DNA of 33,603 nucleotides from NCBI GenBank assembly GCA_934647165.1, contig CAKUFA010000028.1, forward strand, positions 1-33,603, given 5' to 3'. The notes below the pieces were generated by a model that did no database searches, had not been told where the DNA came from, and saw only the letters and a list, made by a program, of their open reading frames with translations. This DNA is from an uncultured Clostridia bacterium (lineage in GTDB: Bacteria; Bacillota; Clostridia; Christensenellales; Aristaeellaceae). The position numbers and the translations under genes were made by a program. Of this stretch, positions 24,803 through 32,856 are shown piece by piece (within the stretch, counting starts at the first letter, position 1; each line of letters opens with the position of its first letter).

Positions 24803-25630
24803 TCAGTCTTCCTCCATCAGCCAGGCGGCGGGGCGGATGGTGGCCGCACCGTTTTCCTCCGGGCTGATATCCAGCACCATCAGCGAACGTTCGCCGCTTA
24901 CACGTTTTTTCTCGGGTGCAGCGGTGGACATCACAAAGGCCATGCCTACCACGGTGACGCTGAATTCATGCATCAGATCGACCATGCCCTTGGCCGTGCC
25001 GCCGCCCTTAAGAAAATCATCCACAATGAGCGCCTTTTGTCCCTCACGCACGGCGCGGCGGCTCAGGCTCATGGTTTCAATGGTGCGGGAGGAGCCGGAC
25101 ACATAATTGATGTTCACGGCACTGCCTTCATACACTTTGGAGGAGCGGCGGGCAATCACCAGCGGAACGCCCAAGGCGTTAGCGGTGGCCAATGCCACCG
25201 GGATGCCCTTGGTTTCCATGGTGAGGACGAAATCCGGCGCGGCATCATAATACACGGTGGCAAGGATATTGCCCATCCGGCGAACGATTTCCGGATTGGA
25301 CAGAATGTCGGAATAATACAGGAAGCCGCCGGGCAGCACGCGCTGGGTGCCGCTGAGCTCTTCGCACAGGCTCTGCACATACTCCCGTGCATCCTTGCGG
25401 CTGACGCGGGTGCGATAACGCACGCCGCCTGCGGCTCCGGTCACGGTTTCCAACTCGCCCAGGCCAAAGGTTCTCACCACATTCCGCAGGATGTCAATAT
25501 CTTCGGACATGGTGGACTTAGCGGCACCGAACATCTCGCAGAAATACGAGAGGGTGAAAATGTGGTTGGGCGTATCGGCAAGGATTTTCATCATGGCGCT
25601 CATGCGCTCATTGCGGCGAATTTTTTCCAC
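24803..25630 (-). CDS. purR: Pur operon repressor PurR
   Basis: A 275-residue PurR of the B. subtilis type: an N-terminal winged helix (LSYFCEMFGAAKSTMSEDIDIL, then TVTGAAGGVRY) and a phosphoribosyltransferase-like domain with the PRPP-binding motif ALIVDDFLKGGGTAKGM. PRPP binding lowers DNA affinity and relieves repression of purine genes. The GTG at 25630 is chosen because AAGGAG lies 9 nt upstream and the product then starts EKIRRNERM like other PurR proteins; the TTG at 25654 precedes that site and is rejected. It heads the purR - glmU-like - pth - mfd row and has a PurBox upstream, pointing to autoregulation. Confidence 0.95.
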   Translation of the reverse strand: MEKIRRNERMSAMMKILADTPNHIFTLSYFCEMFGAAKSTMSEDIDILRNVVRTFGLGELETVTGAAGGVRYRTRVSRKDAREYVQSLCEELSGTQRVLPGGFLYYSDILSNPEIVRRMGNILATVYYDAAPDFVLTMETKGIPVALATANALGVPLVIARRSSKVYEGSAVNINYVSGSSRTIETMSLSRRAVREGQKALIVDDFLKGGGTAKGMVDLMHEFSVTVVGMAFVMSTAAPEKKRVSGERSLMVLDISPEENGAATIRPAAWLMEED

Positions 25631-25667
25631 GGTCAGCTGCTCCTTCAAAATCAAAAGATCGTTTTCT

Positions 25668-25696
25668 ATTATAGCACAAATGCGCGAATGATGGAA
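25668..25696 (-). promoter_or_regulatory. Promoter of purR
   Basis: On the minus strand an extended -10 box TGCTATAAT (TATAAT at 25673-25668) with a weak -35 TTCCAT (25696-25691) at 17 bp. The start of transcription would be about 30 bp before the purR GTG. Confidence 0.7.
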
Positions 25697-25711
25697 GCTT
25701 TTTCGGAAAAA

Positions 25712-25724
25712 ATAGTTCGGATTT
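25712..25724 (-). promoter_or_regulatory. PurBox upstream of purR
   Basis: On the minus strand AAATCCGAACTAT matches the B. subtilis PurBox consensus AWWWCCGAACWWT at all 13 positions. It lies 15 bp upstream of the purR -35 box. A clear second inverted box at the usual spacing was not found, though weaker CGAA-type matches lie nearby. Confidence 0.65.
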
Positions 25725-25903
25725 CACGAATGCGACTTTTGGCGCATTTTTGCCCGTTTTTGCCTAAAACACTCAGAATTGATCATGGAACGGGATGATT
25801 TTTCCGCACGCGAACGTTTTGTTTTCAGCAAGGCAATGAGCCGGCTGGGACACAAAAGATGACAAATGGGTAAAAAATGGCTGCGTTTTCGGGTAATGTG
25901 TGC

Positions 25904-25909
25904 TATACT
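25904..25909 (+). promoter_or_regulatory. Extended -10 promoter of the unknown two-gene unit
   Basis: TGCTATACT (extended -10, TATACT at 25904-25909) lies 30 bp before the GTG start. No clear -35 box is visible. The rest of the 309-bp region between purR and this gene (25631-25939) holds only the purR promoter and PurBox described separately. Confidence 0.6.
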
Positions 25910-25939
25910 TTTGATGCAGAACAGAAGGAGGGATGCCCG

Positions 25940-26383
25940 GTGTCCGAAGAACAGAAGACCCCAAGCAAACCCCGCCAGCTGTGGAACAGTGCCGTGAAGG
26001 CTGTGAAGGGTGAGAGCACAGAACAGCTGGTGGAACAGTTTACGGCAGAGATGACGCTTGTTGCGGAAGGCTTATGTGACGATCAGGGACGGCTGCGCAA
26101 GGAAGTGACGGCTCTCCGCACGGATTATGACCGCCTGGAGCAGCGGCTGCAAAGTGAACAGCAGGCGCAGGAAAGCACGCTGATGGAGACGCAGCGCGAC
26201 ATTGACCGCCGCCTGGACGAAGTGACGCGCCGCCTGGCCGCACTGGAAAAGGCGCAAAGCGCGCGCCAACAAAAGGAAGCAAAAGGAAAACGGCCGCAGA
26301 ATCTGATCAGCCAATTGACGGTGTTGGCCGGCATTATCGCCGGGGCGTGGGTTCTTGTGACTGTGCTGAACCTGCTGAAGTAG
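25940..26383 (+). CDS. Unknown coiled-coil protein with C-terminal membrane anchor
   Basis: A 147-residue protein that I do not recognise. It starts at a GTG with AAGGAGGG 7 nt upstream. Residues about 40-115 are charged and rich in Glu, Gln and Arg with heptad-like spacing (LRTDYDRLEQRLQSEQQAQE; DIDRRLDEVTRRLAALEKAQ), pointing to a long coiled coil. A basic stretch (RQQKEAKGKRPQ) is followed by one hydrophobic segment, LTVLAGIIAGAWVLVTVLNL, at the very C-terminus, as in tail-anchored proteins. It is the first gene of a two-gene unit; the second starts 12 bp later. A structural or scaffolding role at the membrane is possible, but no function can be named. Confidence 0.8.
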   Translation: MSEEQKTPSKPRQLWNSAVKAVKGESTEQLVEQFTAEMTLVAEGLCDDQGRLRKEVTALRTDYDRLEQRLQSEQQAQESTLMETQRDIDRRLDEVTRRLAALEKAQSARQQKEAKGKRPQNLISQLTVLAGIIAGAWVLVTVLNLLK

Positions 26384-26395
26384 GAGGCAAACACC

Positions 26396-26902
26396 ATGAA
26401 AACCTATGAAGAAATGGTTGCGGAATATCGCAAACGCCAGCATGACACCGTGGTGGACACACTGGCGGTTGGGCTGACCTACATGGATGAAATTGCTGTG
26501 GACACAGGCTTGCTGGCAGAGGCGAATCTGCTCACGGAGGTGACAAGCTCCGCCTGCGCGGCGCTGCCGTTTGTGATGATTGCCGCAACGGAGGGCAGCA
26601 AGGTTATCCTTGGGCGCAAAAGCGGCAAAACCAGCGTGAAGGACGGCGCCTATCGCATGGCGAAAACGGGCGTTGCCATGGGTGTAGGCAGTGCGGTGAC
26701 CGCGGCGGCCGGCTTCTGGGCGGCGCTGCCGGTGACCATGGGCGTTCGCTCGCTGTTTGACCGGTATCGCTCTCGCGCACTTACCGGGCGCAGGGTGCAG
26801 GGGCGCATCACACGCCTGAAGGAGCTGCAAGCCTTTCTGGACGCAGGGGAGACACGGCAGGAGGAGCCCGGCACGGCTGTGATGGTGGGAGAAACCCTTT
26901 AA
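26396..26902 (+). CDS. Unknown Gly/Ala-rich membrane-associated protein
   Basis: A 168-residue protein not recognised by me. AGGAGG precedes the ATG. The N-terminal third is charged (KTYEEMVAEYRKRQHDTVVD). The middle has two Ala/Gly-rich amphipathic or membrane-inserting stretches, SSACAALPFVMIAATEGSK and GVAMGVGSAVTAAAGFWAAL, the latter with glycine-zipper-like spacing. The C-terminal part is basic and helical (RSLFDRYRSRALTGRRVQGR). It is transcribed with the coiled-coil gene just upstream, and a bidirectional terminator follows, so the two form a closed unit and may act together. Function unknown. Confidence 0.8.
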   Translation: MKTYEEMVAEYRKRQHDTVVDTLAVGLTYMDEIAVDTGLLAEANLLTEVTSSACAALPFVMIAATEGSKVILGRKSGKTSVKDGAYRMAKTGVAMGVGSAVTAAAGFWAALPVTMGVRSLFDRYRSRALTGRRVQGRITRLKELQAFLDAGETRQEEPGTAVMVGETL

Positions 26903-26925
26903 CGGAACAGAAAAGGACATCAAAA

Positions 26926-26972
26926 AAAGGGATACGCCAAACGATTGCAAGGGTTCGGCGTATCCTTTGTTT
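26926..26972. terminator. Bidirectional terminator
   Basis: AAAGGGATACGCC pairs with GGCGTATCCTTT around an 18-nt loop; A-run on the left, TTTGTTTTTT on the right. It lies between the convergent two-gene unit and the leucine-rich-repeat gene. Confidence 0.9.
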
Positions 26973-26990
26973 TTTCATCGGCCTGTCGGT

Positions 26991-28823
26991 TTATTTGGTC
27001 AGCCAATCATTGGCGTCCGGATAAGCGTAGGGGATGTTGTTTTCCTTGGCATACTGCTCGGCATAGGAATTGCGGCCAACGGTGAGGGTGAGATGGGGGC
27101 AATTGTTGAATGCCCAATCTCCAATGCTTGTGACGCTGTCCGGGATGGAGAGGCTTGTCAGAGAAAGACAACTAGCAAAAGCCCAACCTCCGATGCTTGT
27201 GACGCTGTCCGGGATGGTGATGTTTGTCAGCAAGGGACAAGAGTCAAATACCCCACCGCCGATGCTGGTGACGCTGTCTGGAATGGAGATGCTGTCCAGC
27301 GACGAACACTTAGTAAATGCATCTTCTCCGATGCTTGTAACGCTATTTGGGATGGAGATGCTGGTCAAAGATGTACACTCAGAAAAAGCAAACTCTTCGA
27401 TGACTTCAATCCCTTGCGGAATGGCGTAGGTGTCGCCCTCTTTTGCCTTGGGATAGGAGATGAGCCGCTTGTCGGGTTTGCTGAATAGCACACCGTCAAT
27501 GACGGCAAAAGTCGAATGGTCAGGAGAAACCTCAAAGGACGAGTTATTTAAGCAGATGCGGAAAGCACCTCCTGCTATATTGGTGACCTTCCGTCCGTTC
27601 AGGGTTTCAGGAATCTGAATGCTGGTTGCTTCTAAGTTGGGATAAAAGTCTATTTCTGCAGTGCCATCCGCCAGAATACGGTATTTCCAATCGTCACTGT
27701 CATCAGGCAAGGCATAGGAGGCGTTGTTTTCCGTGGTATCTTGCACGGTATAGGGGATGTTGTTTTCCTTGGCATACTGCTCGGCATAGGAATTGCGGCC
27801 AACGGTGAGCGTGAGGTTGGGACATTCGTCAAATGCCATGTTTCCGATGCTAGTGACGCTGTCTGGGATGGAGATGCTGGTCAAAGATGTGCCAGAAAAG
27901 GAAAAATCTTCGATTATTTCAATCCCTTGCGGAATGGTGTAGGACGTGCCCTCTTTTGCATGGGGATAGAAGATAAGTCGTTTATCGGGTTTGCTGAACA
28001 GTACACCGTCAATGACGGCAAAGACAGGGTGATCTGAAGAAAGTTCGATGGTGATCTTTTCACAACCATAGAAAGGATTGTTTCCAATGCTTGTGACGCT
28101 GTTCGGGATGAAGATACTTGTCAGCGAGGGACATCTAATAAATGCCCAATCTTCGATGCTTGTGACGCTGTCCGGGATGGAGAGACTTGTCAGTGCCGAA
28201 CAATCAGCAAATGCCCAAACTCCGATGCTAGTGACGCTGTTCGGGATAATGATGTTTGTCAACGAGGAACACTCTTCGAATGCCTGCATTCCGATGCTAG
28301 TGACGCTGTTTGGGATGGGGATGCTTGTCAGCGAAGAACAACCATAAAATGCTTCAGGTCTAATGCTTGTGACGCTGTTTGGTATGGAGATGCTGGTCAA
28401 GGATGTACAATTATAAAAAGCGAGATTTCCGATTATTTCAATCCCTTGCGGAATGGCGTAGGTGCTGCCCGCTTTTGCCTTGGGATAGGAGATGAGCCGT
28501 TTGTCGGGTTTGCTGAACAGCACACCATCAATGACGGCTAAGGTTGGATGGTCAGGGGAAACAATAAAAGCAGAGCATTTCTTCTTGGGGATGTTGAAAT
28601 GAAGTGGATCTACATCGGTAACCTTCCGGTCATCCAGCGTGTCAGGAATCGGAATGCTGGTTGCCTCGTAGTTGGAATAATCGATTATTTGTGCCGTGCC
28701 ATCCGCCAGTACACGGTATTCCCAATCGCCGCTTATGAAGGTTTCCGGTTCGTCCGCCACAGCGCAGCAAAAGGCCGCCATCGACAAGGCCAGTACCCAA
28801 AGACATGCCAGAAGCTTTTTCAT
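26991..28823 (-). CDS. Secreted BspA-like leucine-rich-repeat (LRR_5) protein
   Basis: A 610-residue protein with a signal peptide (MKKLLACLWVLALSMAAFCC, likely cleaved after AVA at 23). Most of it is BspA-type repeats of about 23 residues (CSSLTSISIPNSVTSIGxxAF). It has two related halves: each begins with a YRxLADGTAxI segment and ATSI.IP.TL..RKVT, and ends with TVGRNSYAEQYAKENNIPY (about residues 338-356 and 579-597). AVIDGVLFSKPDKRL occurs three times (near 89, 267 and 435). No sortase signal, SLH domain or extra membrane segment is seen, so it is probably released or bound non-covalently. The ATG at 28823 has GGAGG upstream and starts a normal signal peptide; the 39 in-frame codons before it lie in the promoter. 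Such proteins often bind surfaces or host proteins; the ligand here is unknown. Confidence 0.9.
   Translation of the reverse strand: MKKLLACLWVLALSMAAFCCAVADEPETFISGDWEYRVLADGTAQIIDYSNYEATSIPIPDTLDDRKVTDVDPLHFNIPKKKCSAFIVSPDHPTLAVIDGVLFSKPDKRLISYPKAKAGSTYAIPQGIEIIGNLAFYNCTSLTSISIPNSVTSIRPEAFYGCSSLTSIPIPNSVTSIGMQAFEECSSLTNIIIPNSVTSIGVWAFADCSALTSLSIPDSVTSIEDWAFIRCPSLTSIFIPNSVTSIGNNPFYGCEKITIELSSDHPVFAVIDGVLFSKPDKRLIFYPHAKEGTSYTIPQGIEIIEDFSFSGTSLTSISIPDSVTSIGNMAFDECPNLTLTVGRNSYAEQYAKENNIPYTVQDTTENNASYALPDDSDDWKYRILADGTAEIDFYPNLEATSIQIPETLNGRKVTNIAGGAFRICLNNSSFEVSPDHSTFAVIDGVLFSKPDKRLISYPKAKEGDTYAIPQGIEVIEEFAFSECTSLTSISIPNSVTSIGEDAFTKCSSLDSISIPDSVTSIGGGVFDSCPLLTNITIPDSVTSIGGWAFASCLSLTSLSIPDSVTSIGDWAFNNCPHLTLTVGRNSYAEQYAKENNIPYAYPDANDWLTK
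27028..27086. repeat. 59-bp perfect direct repeat, copy 1 (within the LRR gene)
   Basis: Identical to 27751-27809, 723 bp away (241 codons, in frame). It encodes the capping segment TVGRNSYAEQYAKENNIPY. Complete DNA identity in a gene whose other repeats have diverged points to recent duplication or gene conversion. Confidence 0.9.
27751..27809. repeat. 59-bp perfect direct repeat, copy 2 (within the LRR gene)
   Basis: Second copy of the 59-bp repeat at 27028-27086. It ends the first half of the protein. Confidence 0.9.
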
Positions 28824-28851
28824 GCAATTTTTTCCTCCGCACTTTTTTCTT

Positions 28852-28880
28852 AGTGTATCGCTTGCAAATGGAAAAGTCAA
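28852..28880 (-). promoter_or_regulatory. Promoter of the LRR gene
   Basis: On the minus strand TTGACT (28880-28875), a 17-bp spacer and TACACT (28857-28852), 28 bp upstream of the ATG. Confidence 0.8.
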
Positions 28881-28951
28881 CAAAAAATGCCATGATTTTC
28901 CCAAAAACAGCAGTGTAGAGGAGGGCACGCACTTTCGCAAAAAATCCAGGC

Positions 28952-28980
28952 TTGCGCTTTAGGGGAAATAACAGTATAAT
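28952..28980 (+). promoter_or_regulatory. Promoter of glnS
   Basis: TTGCGC (28952-28957), a 17-bp spacer and a perfect TATAAT (28975-28980). The leader is only about 45 nt, too short for a T-box. Confidence 0.82.
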
Positions 28981-29030
28981 GGGAAGAACGCTTTTAAGCG
29001 GAGAACGGAAGAAGGAGGAACTGTTTTTCT

Positions 29031-30755
29031 ATGGAAGAGACAACGACGCGCAGCAACTTTATCTGGGACGCCATCGAGCAGGACTTGAAGGAAGGTCGCT
29101 ACACACAGGTGCACACGCGCTTTCCTCCGGAACCGAACGGATACATGCACATTGGCCACTGCAAGGCGCTGATTATGGACTTCCTGACGGCGGAAAAGTA
29201 TGGCGGGCTGTGCAACCTGCGCTTTGACGACACCAACCCCGCCAAGGAAGACACGGAATATGTGGAGGCCATCAAGCGCGACATTCAGTGGCTGGGTTTC
29301 CACTGGACGGGCGGGCTGTATTACGCCAGCGACTATTACGATAAGCTCTATGAGATTGCGGAGGACTGGATTCGGCGCGATCTGGCGTATGTGGACGAGC
29401 TGTCCCAGGAGGAGATGCGCGCCTATCGCGGCACGCTGACCGAGCCTGGCAAAAACAGCCCCTGGCGCGACCGCCCCTGCGAGGAAAGCCTTGACCTGTT
29501 CCGCCGCATGCGTGCAGGGGAGTTCCCGGAGGGACGCTACATCCTGCGGATGAAGATCGACATGGCGTCCCCCAATATGGTGATGCGCGACCCTGCGATG
29601 TATCGCATCCTGTACAAGGAGCACTGGCGCACGGGCAACAAGTGGTGCATCTATCCCATGTACGACTTTGCGCATCCCATCAGCGACGCGCTGGAGGGCA
29701 TCACCCACTCCATGTGCTCGCTGGAGTTTGAGATTCACCGCCCGCTGTATGACTGGGTGGTGGAGCACAGCCAGAACATGCTGCCCGCACGGCCGCGACA
29801 GATTGAATTTGCACGCCTGAACATCACCCAAACGGTGATGAGCAAGCGTTACCTGCGCCAGCTGGTAGAGGGCGGCTATGTCCGCGGATGGGACGATCCC
29901 CGGATGCCCACCCTGTCCGCCCTGCGCCGCCGTGGCTACACGGCTGCCGCGATCCGCGATTTTGTGGGCCGCATCGGCATGAGCAAGGCGGATTCCACCG
30001 TGGACTTTGCGCTGCTGGAAAGCTGCGTGCGCGACGACCTGGGCGATAAGTCTCCCCGGGCGATGGCGGTGCTGAGACCCCTGAAGGTGGTGCTGACCAA
30101 CTGGCCGGAAGACCGTGTGGAGACACTGGAAATGGAGAACCATCCCGATCATCCCGAAATGGGCACGCACAAGGTGCATTTTGGCCGGGAACTGTTCATT
30201 GAGCAGGATGACTTCATGGAAGTGCCGGCCAAGAAGTTCCAGCGGATGTATCCCGGCTTTGAGGTGCGCCTGAAGGGCGCCTACATTGTGCGCTGCGATG
30301 CGTGCGTGAAGGACGAAAACGGAATTGTGACAGAAGTGCACTGCACGGTGGATATGGATTCTGCCAGCGGCACCGAGGGCGGCAACCGCAAGATTAAGGG
30401 CAAGGTGCTGCACTGGGTGAGCGCGCAGGATGCGGTGCCCTTTGAAGCACGGCTGTATGAGCCGCTGCTCAACGCGCTGGACGAGGGCGTGGAGGAAGAA
30501 GCCGACGAAACTGCGGAAGGGGAAACAACCGCAGCACCGGTGAACAAGAAGGACTTCATCAGCCGCCTGAACCCCAACAGCCTGACGGTGGTGCGAGGCG
30601 TGGCCGAACCGGTGATTGGCGATTGTGCGCCGGGGACGACCTTCCAGTTCCTGCGCACGGGCTATTTCTGCAAGGATCCCGACTCTACAGCGGAGCTGCC
30701 GGTATTCAACCGCACCGTGGGCCTCCGCGACACGTATGCCAAGCAGGCAAAGTGA
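29031..30755 (+). CDS. glnS: Glutaminyl-tRNA synthetase
   Basis: A 574-residue class I synthetase that charges tRNA-Gln directly. The nucleotide-binding HIGH motif is at residues 40-43 in FPPEPNGYMHIGHCKAL, and the KMSKS equivalent is VMSKRYL near residue 268. The GlnRS-type segments LRFDDTNPAKE and GLRDTYA are present. After the catalytic core come the two beta-barrel anticodon-binding domains, with an acidic insertion (EGVEEEADETAEGE, near residue 485) between conserved segments. GAAGGAGG lies 12 nt before the ATG. gltX follows after 78 bp, probably on the same transcript. Many Bacillota lack GlnRS and use GatCAB instead, so its presence is informative. Confidence 0.97.
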   Translation: MEETTTRSNFIWDAIEQDLKEGRYTQVHTRFPPEPNGYMHIGHCKALIMDFLTAEKYGGLCNLRFDDTNPAKEDTEYVEAIKRDIQWLGFHWTGGLYYASDYYDKLYEIAEDWIRRDLAYVDELSQEEMRAYRGTLTEPGKNSPWRDRPCEESLDLFRRMRAGEFPEGRYILRMKIDMASPNMVMRDPAMYRILYKEHWRTGNKWCIYPMYDFAHPISDALEGITHSMCSLEFEIHRPLYDWVVEHSQNMLPARPRQIEFARLNITQTVMSKRYLRQLVEGGYVRGWDDPRMPTLSALRRRGYTAAAIRDFVGRIGMSKADSTVDFALLESCVRDDLGDKSPRAMAVLRPLKVVLTNWPEDRVETLEMENHPDHPEMGTHKVHFGRELFIEQDDFMEVPAKKFQRMYPGFEVRLKGAYIVRCDACVKDENGIVTEVHCTVDMDSASGTEGGNRKIKGKVLHWVSAQDAVPFEARLYEPLLNALDEGVEEEADETAEGETTAAPVNKKDFISRLNPNSLTVVRGVAEPVIGDCAPGTTFQFLRTGYFCKDPDSTAELPVFNRTVGLRDTYAKQAK

Positions 30756-30796
30756 CAACCACGGGTCGGAAAAGCTGATTGCACGCAAGGAAAACT

Positions 30797-30817
30797 GCGG
30801 CAGATTGCCTCTGCCGC
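30797..30817 (+). other. Small hairpin just before the gltX ribosome binding site
   Basis: GCGGCAGA, loop TTGCC, TCTGCCGC: a perfect 8-bp stem ending 4 nt before the GGAGG of gltX. No T-run follows. It may tune translation or protect the gltX message after cleavage; this is inference. Confidence 0.6.
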
Positions 30818-30833
30818 CGATGGAGGATACATC

Positions 30834-32285
30834 ATGGAAGTCAGAACACGGTTTGCGCCCAGTCCCACGGGCTTTATGCACCTGGGCGGCCTGCGCACGG
30901 CGCTGTATAACTATCTGTTTGCGAGGAAAATGGGCGGTAAGTTCATCCTCCGCATTGAGGATACGGATCAGGAGCGCTTTGTGGAAGGCGCAACGGAGGT
31001 CATCTACGAAACGCTCAAGGGCTGCGGCATGAACTGGGACGAGGGGCCGGACATTGGCGGTCCCTGCGGCCCTTACATTCAGTCCGAGCGCAAGGCCATG
31101 TATCTGCCTTATGCCAAGCAGCTGGTGGAAAGCGGCCACGCTTACTACTGCTTCTGCACCAAGGAAGAACTGGACGAGCGCCGTGCCGCATGCGAGGCCA
31201 GGGGCGAGGTGTTCAAGTATGACAAGCATTGCCTGCACCTGAGCAAGGAAGAGGTTCAGGCCAAGCTGGATGCCGGCGTGCCCTATGTGATCCGTCAGAA
31301 CGCGCCTACGGAAGGCGAAACCAGCTACGATGACCTGGTGTTTGGACACATGACGTTCCCTAACGACACGCTGGACGACATGGTGCTCATCAAGCAGGAC
31401 GGAATGCCCACCTACAACTTTGCCAACGTGATTGACGACCACCTGATGGGCATTACGCATGTGATGCGCGGCATGGAGTATCTGTCCTCCACACCCAAGT
31501 ATAACCTGCTCTACGAAGCCTTTGGCTGGCAGGTGCCCCAGTATATTCATCTGCCCACGGTGATGCGGGATGCGCACCACAAGCTGAGCAAGCGCGACGG
31601 CGATGCGTACTATTCCGATTTTATCGAAAAAGGCTATTTGACCGAAGCACTCATCAACTATCTGGTGCTGGTGGGCTGGAATCCCGGAGACGACCGGGAA
31701 TTCTTTACGATGGACGAGCTGATTCAGGTGTTTGACGTGCACCGCCTGAACAAGGCGCCCGGTATCTTCGATATTGACAAGCTCACCTGGTTCAACGCCG
31801 AGTATATTCGCCGCTTGAGCCCGGAAAAGTATCTGGAGATGGCGACGCCCTGGTTTGATAAGGTGCTGGCAGGCAAGAACATTGACTACAAGCGCCTGGC
31901 TGAGCTGATGCAGACCCGCACCGAGGTTTTCAACCGCGTGCCTGACATGGTGAAATTCCTGGCGGAGCTGCCTGATTACGATGTGGCGCTGTACACGAAC
32001 AAGAAGAGTAAAACGAACCCGGAAGTATCCCGTCAGGCGTTGAATCTGCTGCGGCCTGTGCTGGAGGGCGTTGAGGAGTGGACGGAAACGGCCATCCACG
32101 ATGCGCTGATGGCAGCCATTGCCGAGGCAGGCATGAAGAACGCCGCCGCTTTGTGGCCGCTGCGCATTGCCATTTCGGGCCAGGCTTCCACCCCCGGCGG
32201 CGCGATTGAAATTGCATGGCTGTTGGGAAAAGAAGAAACGCTGCGCCGTGTGGATGAGGGACTGAAAAAGCTGGAGAATGTGTAA
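30834..32285 (+). CDS. gltX: Glutamyl-tRNA synthetase
   Basis: A 483-residue class I synthetase charging tRNA-Glu. Signature segments are RFAPSPTGFMHLGGLRTALY at the N-terminus, FILRIEDTDQER, and the KMSKS equivalent KLSKRDGD. The C-terminal helical anticodon-binding domain is of normal length. GGAGG precedes the ATG. It lies directly downstream of glnS, so both enzymes for the Glu/Gln branch are made together. Whether it charges only tRNA-Glu cannot be decided here; with GlnRS present a discriminating enzyme is expected. Confidence 0.97.
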   Translation: MEVRTRFAPSPTGFMHLGGLRTALYNYLFARKMGGKFILRIEDTDQERFVEGATEVIYETLKGCGMNWDEGPDIGGPCGPYIQSERKAMYLPYAKQLVESGHAYYCFCTKEELDERRAACEARGEVFKYDKHCLHLSKEEVQAKLDAGVPYVIRQNAPTEGETSYDDLVFGHMTFPNDTLDDMVLIKQDGMPTYNFANVIDDHLMGITHVMRGMEYLSSTPKYNLLYEAFGWQVPQYIHLPTVMRDAHHKLSKRDGDAYYSDFIEKGYLTEALINYLVLVGWNPGDDREFFTMDELIQVFDVHRLNKAPGIFDIDKLTWFNAEYIRRLSPEKYLEMATPWFDKVLAGKNIDYKRLAELMQTRTEVFNRVPDMVKFLAELPDYDVALYTNKKSKTNPEVSRQALNLLRPVLEGVEEWTETAIHDALMAAIAEAGMKNAAALWPLRIAISGQASTPGGAIEIAWLLGKEETLRRVDEGLKKLENV

Positions 32286-32318
32286 CCTTCATTTTCCTGA
32301 TGAAAGGATCGATTTTGT

Positions 32319-32849
32319 TTGACGACTCCGATGGATTTGCGTCGCCGCAAACCAGTGCTGTGGCTGACGATGACGGCGCTGTTTATGGCCATGGTGGTTG
32401 TGCTGAGCATGAGCATGCTCAGTGTGCCCGTGCCCGGCGGCCACCTGTATTTTAACGATGTGGTGATTGATACGGCGGCGCTGCTGATGGATCCGCTTTC
32501 GGCATTCCTGGCCTGCGGCGTAGGTGCGTTTCTGGGGGATTTGCTGTTCTATCCTGCACCGATGTTTGTGTCGCTGGTAACGCACGGCTTGCAGGCGGTG
32601 GCGATTTCCGTTTTGTCCAGCAAACTGCGGCTGAAAAAACCATTGGCCTATGCCATTGCGGTGCTGGTCGGTGCGGTAATCATGGTGGTAGGGTATACGC
32701 TTGGACGTGCATATGTTTACAGCACGCCGGAGTATGCGCTGATGAAATTGCCTTTCCAGTGCCTGCAGGCAGGTGTTGGCGCGGTGCTTTCATGGCTGCT
32801 GTGCTGCCCGCTGGGACTTTCCAGGCGGTTCCACGACCTGGTGAAATGA
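32319..32849 (+). CDS. ECF transporter S component (first of two)
   Basis: A 176-residue membrane protein with about six hydrophobic segments, the size and pattern of substrate-binding S components of energy-coupling-factor vitamin importers. The motif GHLYFNDVVIDTAALLMDP, then ACGVGAFLGDLLFYPAPMF and a KLPFQCLQAGVG segment resemble the ECF S group related to PF07155/PF12822. The TTG at 32319 is used because GAAAGGA sits 10 nt upstream; the ATG 12 bp later is too far. No ECF ATPases or T protein are nearby, so it would share a common module. The vitamin is unknown. It is close to gltX (33 bp) and may be read from the same promoter. Confidence 0.85.
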   Translation: MTTPMDLRRRKPVLWLTMTALFMAMVVVLSMSMLSVPVPGGHLYFNDVVIDTAALLMDPLSAFLACGVGAFLGDLLFYPAPMFVSLVTHGLQAVAISVLSSKLRLKKPLAYAIAVLVGAVIMVVGYTLGRAYVYSTPEYALMKLPFQCLQAGVGAVLSWLLCCPLGLSRRFHDLVK

Positions 32850-32856
32850 GGAACGC

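Noticed and set aside
26991..28823. Regularly spaced repeats resembling a CRISPR array
   Set aside because: The repeats are in-frame leucine-rich-repeat codons of about 69 bp period with degenerate sequence, within an intact coding frame with signal peptide.
28981..29030. T-box leader upstream of glnS
   Set aside because: The leader is only about 45 nt and has no T-box motif or terminator hairpin.
28959..32099. Long open frame (about 1046 codons) on the minus strand opposite glnS and gltX
   Set aside because: Shadow frame in GC-rich coding sequence; it spans two well-identified synthetase genes and their intergenic region.
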